From contig NZ_QGKR01000303.1 of the NCBI RefSeq assembly GCF_003172955.1, positions 62,001 to 126,000 of the forward strand: a stretch of 64,000 bases of DNA, written 5' to 3'. Source of the DNA: Micromonospora acroterricola (GTDB lineage: Bacteria > Actinomycetota > Actinomycetes > Mycobacteriales > Micromonosporaceae). Position 1 is the stretch's first letter; every line of letters starts with the position of its first letter. Under the pieces are notes generated by a model. The model was given only the letters and a program-made list of their open reading frames with translations. It was not told the DNA's origin and searched no databases. This document shows, piece after piece, positions 59,798 to 64,000 of the stretch. The position numbers and the translations under genes were made by a program.

Positions 59798-60295
59798 TCA
59801 GTCCTCGTCGTCCTTCTTCTTGTCGCGGTCCATGGCCAGGTCGAGCGCGAGGACGCTGCCGATAATGAGCAGCGGGTCGACGTTAGAAGTGACCTGCACG
59901 GCGTAGGTGTCCCGGATCGTCAGCCACCGCTTGGAGACCGCGGCCACCTCGGTGCCGTCGCGTTCGATCACGTACTCGTGGTCGAGCAGGTCACCCTTCA
60001 TCTCCAGGTCGTCGGGCCCCGGCACGTCGATGGTGAACTTGTCGCGGAACGGCGTGAGCAGATTCTTGCGGACCTCTGCGGCCTTCTCGCCGCCGATCCG
60101 GATCTCGTACGTGGGACGCAGCGCCACCAGGTGCCGGTGCAGCGTGGCGACCTCATGGCCGGAGGCGTCCTCAATGACGACCTTGTTGCGGACGCTGAGC
60201 ACCTTGCCGTCGACGTGGAAGACCTTGGTGCCGTGCTCGTCGAGCACGTCGAAGTCGTCGCCGATCGAGAAGAACCGCTCCTTAATGACAAACAT
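59798..60295 (-). CDS. LURP-one-related family protein
   Basis: A 165-residue protein of the Tubby-like/LURP-one fold: MFVIKERFFSIGDDFDVLDE, GTKVFHVDGKVLSVRNKVVI, EDASGHEVATLHRHLVALRP and VTSNVDPLLIIGSVLALDLA. Such proteins may bind membrane phospholipids; the role in bacteria is unknown. The C-terminal tail is a short charged stretch (DRDKKKDDED). GGGGGAG precedes ATG 60295. Confidence 0.85.
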   Translation of the reverse strand: MFVIKERFFSIGDDFDVLDEHGTKVFHVDGKVLSVRNKVVIEDASGHEVATLHRHLVALRPTYEIRIGGEKAAEVRKNLLTPFRDKFTIDVPGPDDLEMKGDLLDHEYVIERDGTEVAAVSKRWLTIRDTYAVQVTSNVDPLLIIGSVLALDLAMDRDKKKDDED

Positions 60296-60569
60296 GATTC
60301 GATTCTCCCCCACCGCGCCCGGAAGTGCCGGCCGGCCGGGCGCGGCCGGCCGCCACCGCCGCCGTCACATCGGTCGGCACCGCAGAAATGACACCCTCCA
60401 GCGGCGCACGCCGAACCACGAGAGCCAACTGGCGTACGCGATCCTGGACGGCACGCTGATTGCGGTCGACCGGCTGGCAGACCAGATGGAGTGATGAGCA
60501 CGAATTCATCGGCACGACCGGACGCTGACCGGTCGTGCGGTCGGCGGCAGATCCGTGCACTTGATCACG
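60296..60569. other. Intergenic stretch containing an IS5-type transposase scrap
   Basis: On the plus strand near 60426-60494 the text LAYAILDGTLIAVDRLADQ followed by a stop matches the Asp-bearing strand of IS5-family transposases (V-L-D-G-T-L-I-x-I-D-R-x-A-D-Q). Only about 22 codons remain. Nothing else is supported in the gap. Confidence 0.5.
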
Positions 60570-61067
60570 TCACCCGGCGGGTTCGATACGCAGGACGGCA
60601 ACGGTGTCGCCGATCTTGACGACCTCCAAGCTCATGACGTCGTTAATGGTCGCGACGCTTCCCACCTTGCAGCTCATTCCAACACCGCCGCCGCCCTGCG
60701 ACGACACGCCGCCACCACCGGAACAGCCCGAAACGCTGTAGCCCGACCCGGTCAGCGGCGCGGCCATCTCGACCGCGGCGGCGGTGATCGCCGTAACCTC
60801 AATCGGCCCGAGGCCATACCTTTCCGGCACGGCCACGACGTCACCCACCGCGACCTCGATCTGGCACGTCCCGTCAGCGCACGGCCCGGTCGGTGCGGGC
60901 GACGGTGTGGCCGCCTGGGTGGGAGTCGGTGCGCCGACGGACGCGGATGTCTCGGAGCCGGACCCATCCGACGAATCCGCCGAACACGACGTGAGGGCGG
61001 CCAACACCACAGCGACAACAATGGCGACGACCACTGTGGACGACGTCCTCCGCATCACGGTAGCCAT
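60570..61067 (-). CDS. Exported lipoprotein of unknown function
   Basis: A 165-residue protein with a signal peptide ending in lipobox LAALTSC, a Ser/Thr/Pro-rich linker and a C-terminal domain with four cysteines (GPCADGTCQIEV, VSGCSGGGG, MSCKVGS) around beta-strands (EVAVGDVVAVPERYGLGPIE). It may form two disulfides. I recognise no family. The start ATG has a weak GGATTTC upstream. Confidence 0.7.
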   Translation of the reverse strand: MATVMRRTSSTVVVAIVVAVVLAALTSCSADSSDGSGSETSASVGAPTPTQAATPSPAPTGPCADGTCQIEVAVGDVVAVPERYGLGPIEVTAITAAAVEMAAPLTGSGYSVSGCSGGGGVSSQGGGGVGMSCKVGSVATINDVMSLEVVKIGDTVAVLRIEPAG

Positions 61068-61355
61068 GAAATCCAGGCTACCCGGGCGTGACGGTCATCG
61101 GCATGAGCGTATGCCGCCCTACCGCCTCCGGGGGGCGCCAGCGCTGACGCCTTCGGGTCCGCCAAAGCGGTCACCTGCCTGAAAGGGCTGGTCAGGGCGT
61201 TGCCCATGGGATCGGTGTCTCAGATGACGGAAGCGCGGCGAACTCCGGCAAGCTCACCCGCAACGCTTCACATCGATCTGCGGCACACCCGCAGACGTGG
61301 CCGTAGGCGAACCGAGACGCCGGCCGGCGCCAGCCACCCCGGGAACAGCGCCACC
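61068..61355. other. Gene-poor stretch left of the first 393-bp repeat
   Basis: No gene is supported. Weaker similarity to the sequence before the second repeat copy begins near 61206 (matching around 62903), with a shared GGGATC-GTGTCTCAG, so the duplicated unit may have been ~540 bases. Confidence 0.4.
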
Positions 61356-61748
61356 TGACCACTTCGCCCTTCACTGGGAGGTCACGCCGCACCGCTCGAC
61401 CACATCACCACAGGTCAAAGCCCTCGTCTCTGTCCGGCATCGGTGAGCACTTCGGGCGCGGAGACCTCTTCGCCAACCTGCACCCAATCTGCTCCCAGTT
61501 GCAAGGCCAGGCCAACCAACGGCTCCTTACTACCGTGACCTGCACACACTCCCCTGCCGGGCGACACAGAGCGCTGTCGACCGCTGCCCAGAACCGCGGA
61601 GCACTCCGCGGTGAAACAGGACGCCGCACCCCCTGGTCTGCGGGAACGTAGAGCCCAGGTAGGGGTGGGTGCAGTTGAGCGCCGTTCGATGCCGTTGGAC
61701 GCAGTTCAAGGCCGTTCAGGGCACCCCGTTGCTCCCAACCCGCTCCCC
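61356..61748 (+). repeat. 393-bp direct repeat, copy 1
   Basis: Aligns over its full length with 63049-63441, about 85% identical by eye and without length change. It contains a perfect 8-bp hairpin CCGCGGAG-CA-CTCCGCGG (61594-61611) and five iterated ~10-bp units CnGTTnnAnGC (61672-61722). No protein frame is conserved between the copies, so the unit is probably not coding. Confidence 0.75.
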
Positions 61749-62045
61749 CTAAACCGGGCTGCCGACCCGCCGACCGATCGTGAGCTGCCGGCCCAGCGCT
61801 TTGGTTGGCACCAGCACTGGCTCCCGCAGCCGCATCGGTCAATCGGGAAGCACGCTCACGATCGCCGCGCCTTGTCAGCGGCAGATCCGGGCGCCTGATC
61901 TTGGCGAGACATATGGCAGGCAGGCACCGCCGATGACTCGGCTGGGCAGCGTTGCGTTCTGGGTCATCAGCCGATCGGATGACCGAAGCCGATGATCAGC
62001 TATTTCCATGTGCGACGGACACCCTGCGACGCTTAGGAAGGAGGC
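61749..62045. other. Intergenic stretch before the VOC gene
   Basis: About 300 bases between repeat copy 1 and the VOC gene. No gene or RNA is supported; AAGGAGG lies just before the VOC start. Confidence 0.4.
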
Positions 62046-62765
62046 ATGACCAACGAGCGGACCGTTCCCCTGCTGCCGTGCGCATCCATTGACGACATCG
62101 AAACCTTCTACGGAGTTCTCGGTTTCCGCACCACGTACAAGCAACGCAAGCCCAACGCGTGTGTGGGGGTGCAGCGGGAAGACCTGCATCTGCAGTTCTT
62201 CGAGATCGCCGGATTTGACCCGGAGGAGTCCTATGGCTCCTGTCTCGTACTCACCGCGGACATCGAGGGACTACATCGGGCATTCGCAGCCGGCATGCGC
62301 GCCGCGTACGGCAAGGTACTGGTGTCCGGAACGCCGCGGATGACCCGGCCCAGGGCGCGGAAGAACGCCGACGGGTTGGGCGGATTCAGCGTCATCGACC
62401 CGGGCGGCAACTGGATCCGCGTCTTTCGGGACGCCGCCACCGCCCCCATGCCGGCCGCCACGCCTGCCGGGCGGCTGGCCAAGGCCCTAGCGAATGCTGT
62501 CGTGCAGGCCGATTCCAGGGGAAGCGTCGGACAGGCCGTTCGGATCCTCAACAGCGCGTTGGCCCGCCCGCAAGCCGACGACGACCCGGTCGAGCAGGTA
62601 GAGGTCCTGGTCTACCGCGCCGAACTCGCGACGGTGCTGCACGATCCAAAGACTGCGGCCGAGATGCTGACCCGCGCCCGGTCCGTCACGCTCACGGAAG
62701 ACGAATCCGAAAGGGCGGCACCCGCGTTCGACAACGCCGCTGAACTCGCAGCAGCACTGCGGTGA
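62046..62765 (+). CDS. VOC family protein with C-terminal helical extension
   Basis: A 239-residue protein. Residues 1-130 are a bleomycin-resistance-like VOC domain (CASIDDIETFYGVLGFRTTY, REDLHLQFFEIAGF, GFSVIDPGGNWIRVFRD). Residues ~140-239 form an extra helical domain (AVRILNSALARPQADDDPVE, LVYRAELATVLHDPKTAAEM) that resembles a TPR-like pair and is not part of the standard ~130-residue family. AAGGAGG precedes ATG 62046. The gene lies alone between the two 393-bp repeats, which suggests a mobile resistance-type cargo gene (inference). Confidence 0.8.
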   Translation: MTNERTVPLLPCASIDDIETFYGVLGFRTTYKQRKPNACVGVQREDLHLQFFEIAGFDPEESYGSCLVLTADIEGLHRAFAAGMRAAYGKVLVSGTPRMTRPRARKNADGLGGFSVIDPGGNWIRVFRDAATAPMPAATPAGRLAKALANAVVQADSRGSVGQAVRILNSALARPQADDDPVEQVEVLVYRAELATVLHDPKTAAEMLTRARSVTLTEDESERAAPAFDNAAELAAALR

Positions 62766-63048
62766 CTCACCATACGAACGCCTCCATCATCTCGACATGT
62801 GCGAATGCTGGCCGACTGGCAACCGGGAGCACCATGGCCGAGGTCTTCGGGATCGCCGAAGAGGTCACCACAGCGGATGCGCTGGCCACCGCTTCGCTGG
62901 TGGGATCAGTGTCTCAGCGGATGAGACCAGCTACCGGTCCGGCGCGGCGGAACTTCGCGACCGGCATCGACATAGAGCAGATCCGGCCCTGTGGCGACCA
63001 ACGACCCGTAATCGCGGGGACACAAGCCATGCTGGGAGCAGCGAGCCC
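62766..63048. other. Intergenic stretch between the VOC gene and repeat copy 2
   Basis: No gene is supported. Weak similarity to 61206-61355 begins near 62903. Confidence 0.4.
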
Positions 63049-63441
63049 TGACCACTTCGGTATCCACTGGGAGGTCACGCCGCACTGCTCGACCTCATCA
63101 CCGCAGGTCAGAGTCCTCGTCTCTGCCCGGCATCGTGACCACTTCGGGCGCGGAGACCTCTTCGCCAATCTGCACCCGATCTGCTCCCAGTTGCAAGGCC
63201 AGGCCCACCGGTGGCTCCTTACCGCCTTGACCTGCACACGCTCCCCCGCCAGGCGACATAGAGCTTGTCGACGGCTGTGCAGAACCGCGGAGCACTCCGC
63301 GGGAACCAGGACGCTGCACCGCCTCTGACCTGCGGCAACGTGGAGCCGCAGGTAGGCGTGGGTGCAGTTGAGGGCCGTTCGATGCCCTTGGACGCAGTTC
63401 AGGGCTGTTCGGAGCACCGCGCTGCTCCCAATCCGCTCCCC
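63049..63441 (+). repeat. 393-bp direct repeat, copy 2
   Basis: Second copy of 61356-61748. The hairpin is conserved at 63285-63302 and the iterons at 63365-63415. The start-to-start distance is 1693 bases. Confidence 0.75.
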
Positions 63442-63476
63442 CGAGCCAGGCTCGCCGTGGGACACCCAGGGCGCCG

Positions 63477-63572
63477 CGACGAGTTTTGGAACGCTACAGG
63501 GCCCCGTCGGGCAACCTCTACACCGACGAGGGCAACCACTGGGACATCCTCTACCACAACTGTGGCTGCTGA
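63477..63572 (+). pseudogene. Short unidentified C-terminal protein fragment
   Basis: The frame ending TGA 63570 reads YRAPSGNLYTDEGNHWDILY then HNCGC, which has amino-acid composition of real protein (Tyr, Asn, Trp, Cys) unlike the flanks. I cannot name a family. It follows repeat copy 2 and may be the end of a truncated secreted protein. Confidence 0.3.
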
Positions 63573-63652
63573 CGCCTGAACCACCCGCGGTCGCCGCCGG
63601 CTCCCCGGCGGCGACCGCTCGGTGCCACCGGCGTCCGACGTGGCGGACAGGG

Positions 63653-64000
63653 TCACGGCGTGGCCGTCGTCCGCCTGAGCCAACCGAGTTCGGTGACCCG
63701 GGTCTGCCGCATCCGCTCCGGGAGCCGCCGGGTCTCCGGATCGGCCCCGTTGGTCTGTTCGGCGTCCGCGAGCCGCGCGCCCTGCTCCACGTGCTCACGC
63801 AGGGTCTCCCGCACGGCGCGGTCGAACGCCGCGTCGCGCAGTGAGCGCAGCACGACGAGGTCGGCCGGGATCACCATGCCGGGCAGCTCGTGCCCCTCGT
63901 GCTGGTTGACCGCCGGGAGCCCCGCGCTGCCCCGCAGCCGCCTCAGGTCGTCGAGTTCCGCGCGCCGGCCCGCCGCGATCCGCCCGGCCAGGTCCCGGAT
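63653..64000 (-). CDS. DUF305-type protein, C-terminal part (5' end outside window)
   Basis: The last 115 residues of a larger protein: IRDLAGRIAAGRRAELDDLR, MVIPADLVVLRSLRDAAFDR, AVRETLREHVEQGARLADAE. The pattern of paired helices with repeated D-x-A-x-R-x-x-L/E resembles DUF305 (ferritin-like four-helix) proteins, but the usual metal-binding His in HHxGA is replaced by EHVEQGA. This would weaken a copper-binding role. The frame runs off the right edge. Identification is by style only. Confidence 0.55.
   Translation of the reverse strand: MRDLAGRIAAGRRAELDDLRRLRGSAGLPAVNQHEGHELPGMVIPADLVVLRSLRDAAFDRAVRETLREHVEQGARLADAEQTNGADPETRRLPERMRQTRVTELGWLRRTTATP

Noticed and set aside
62914..63798. 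Minus-strand frame of about 290 codons across repeat copy 2
   Set aside because: It has no family motif, is not kept open in repeat copy 1, and includes the end of the DUF305 gene in the wrong frame.

Overview
The window is very GC-rich, uses GTG/TTG starts often, and carries a mycothiol-type enzyme (Mca), ECF sigma/anti-sigma pairs, GAF-ANTAR proteins, MerR promoters with 19-bp spacers and Micromonosporaceae-like tRNA fragments. This points to a chromosome of a filamentous actinomycete, most likely Micromonospora or a close relative. No rRNA, complete tRNA, CRISPR array or biosynthetic cluster is visible.

Left part (1-31 kb), ordinary chromosome: FUSC-like membrane protein (partial), a membrane alpha/beta hydrolase, NmrA-like reductase, SAM methyltransferase, an unusual sortase-anchored ice-binding/collagen-like surface protein, an RtcB2 RNA ligase with a gutted PrfH partner, an epoxide-hydrolase-like enzyme, mycothiol S-conjugate amidase, a NarL-type response regulator with a DUF418 protein and histidine kinase, two ABC half-transporters, a secreted chitosanase, a MerR/thioredoxin pair, a PepSY protein with an OmpR-type two-component system that shares a precise DNA motif, a 1310-residue secreted ThuA/sugar-dehydrogenase protein, a flavoprotein disulfide reductase, and a sigma factor with a downstream membrane protein.

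Middle part (31-49 kb), secretion, stress signalling and sugar use: a secreted subtilase, three GAF-ANTAR proteins, small membrane proteins, a truncated SpoIIE-type phosphatase running in frame into an RsbW-like kinase, a mannitol-dehydrogenase/HAD operon, an inositol-phosphatase and a UbiA-like protein, a sugar ABC importer lacking its ATPase, and two VOC proteins.

Right part (49-64 kb) looks like an eroded genomic island. It holds the last ~29 codons of a tyrosine recombinase, a 22-bp direct repeat around a GH15 gene, 3' fragments of tRNA-Val(CAC) and tRNA-Pro(GGG) each followed by a tRNA-type terminator (classical scars of site-specific integration), a frameshifted gene, a histidine-kinase tail, an IS5-type transposase scrap, and a 393-bp direct repeat flanking a VOC gene. 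Inside lies a compact cassette. Four tiny, overlapping, Cys/Trp-rich genes run leftward, and an HTH protein translationally coupled to an HD-domain 5'-deoxynucleotidase-like protein runs rightward. A DUF4145 gene follows. This cassette is the best candidate for an undescribed mobile or defence-type system. Farther right are a divergent MocR/berberine-bridge-type oxidase pair, a LURP-one protein, a lipoprotein and a partial DUF305 gene.
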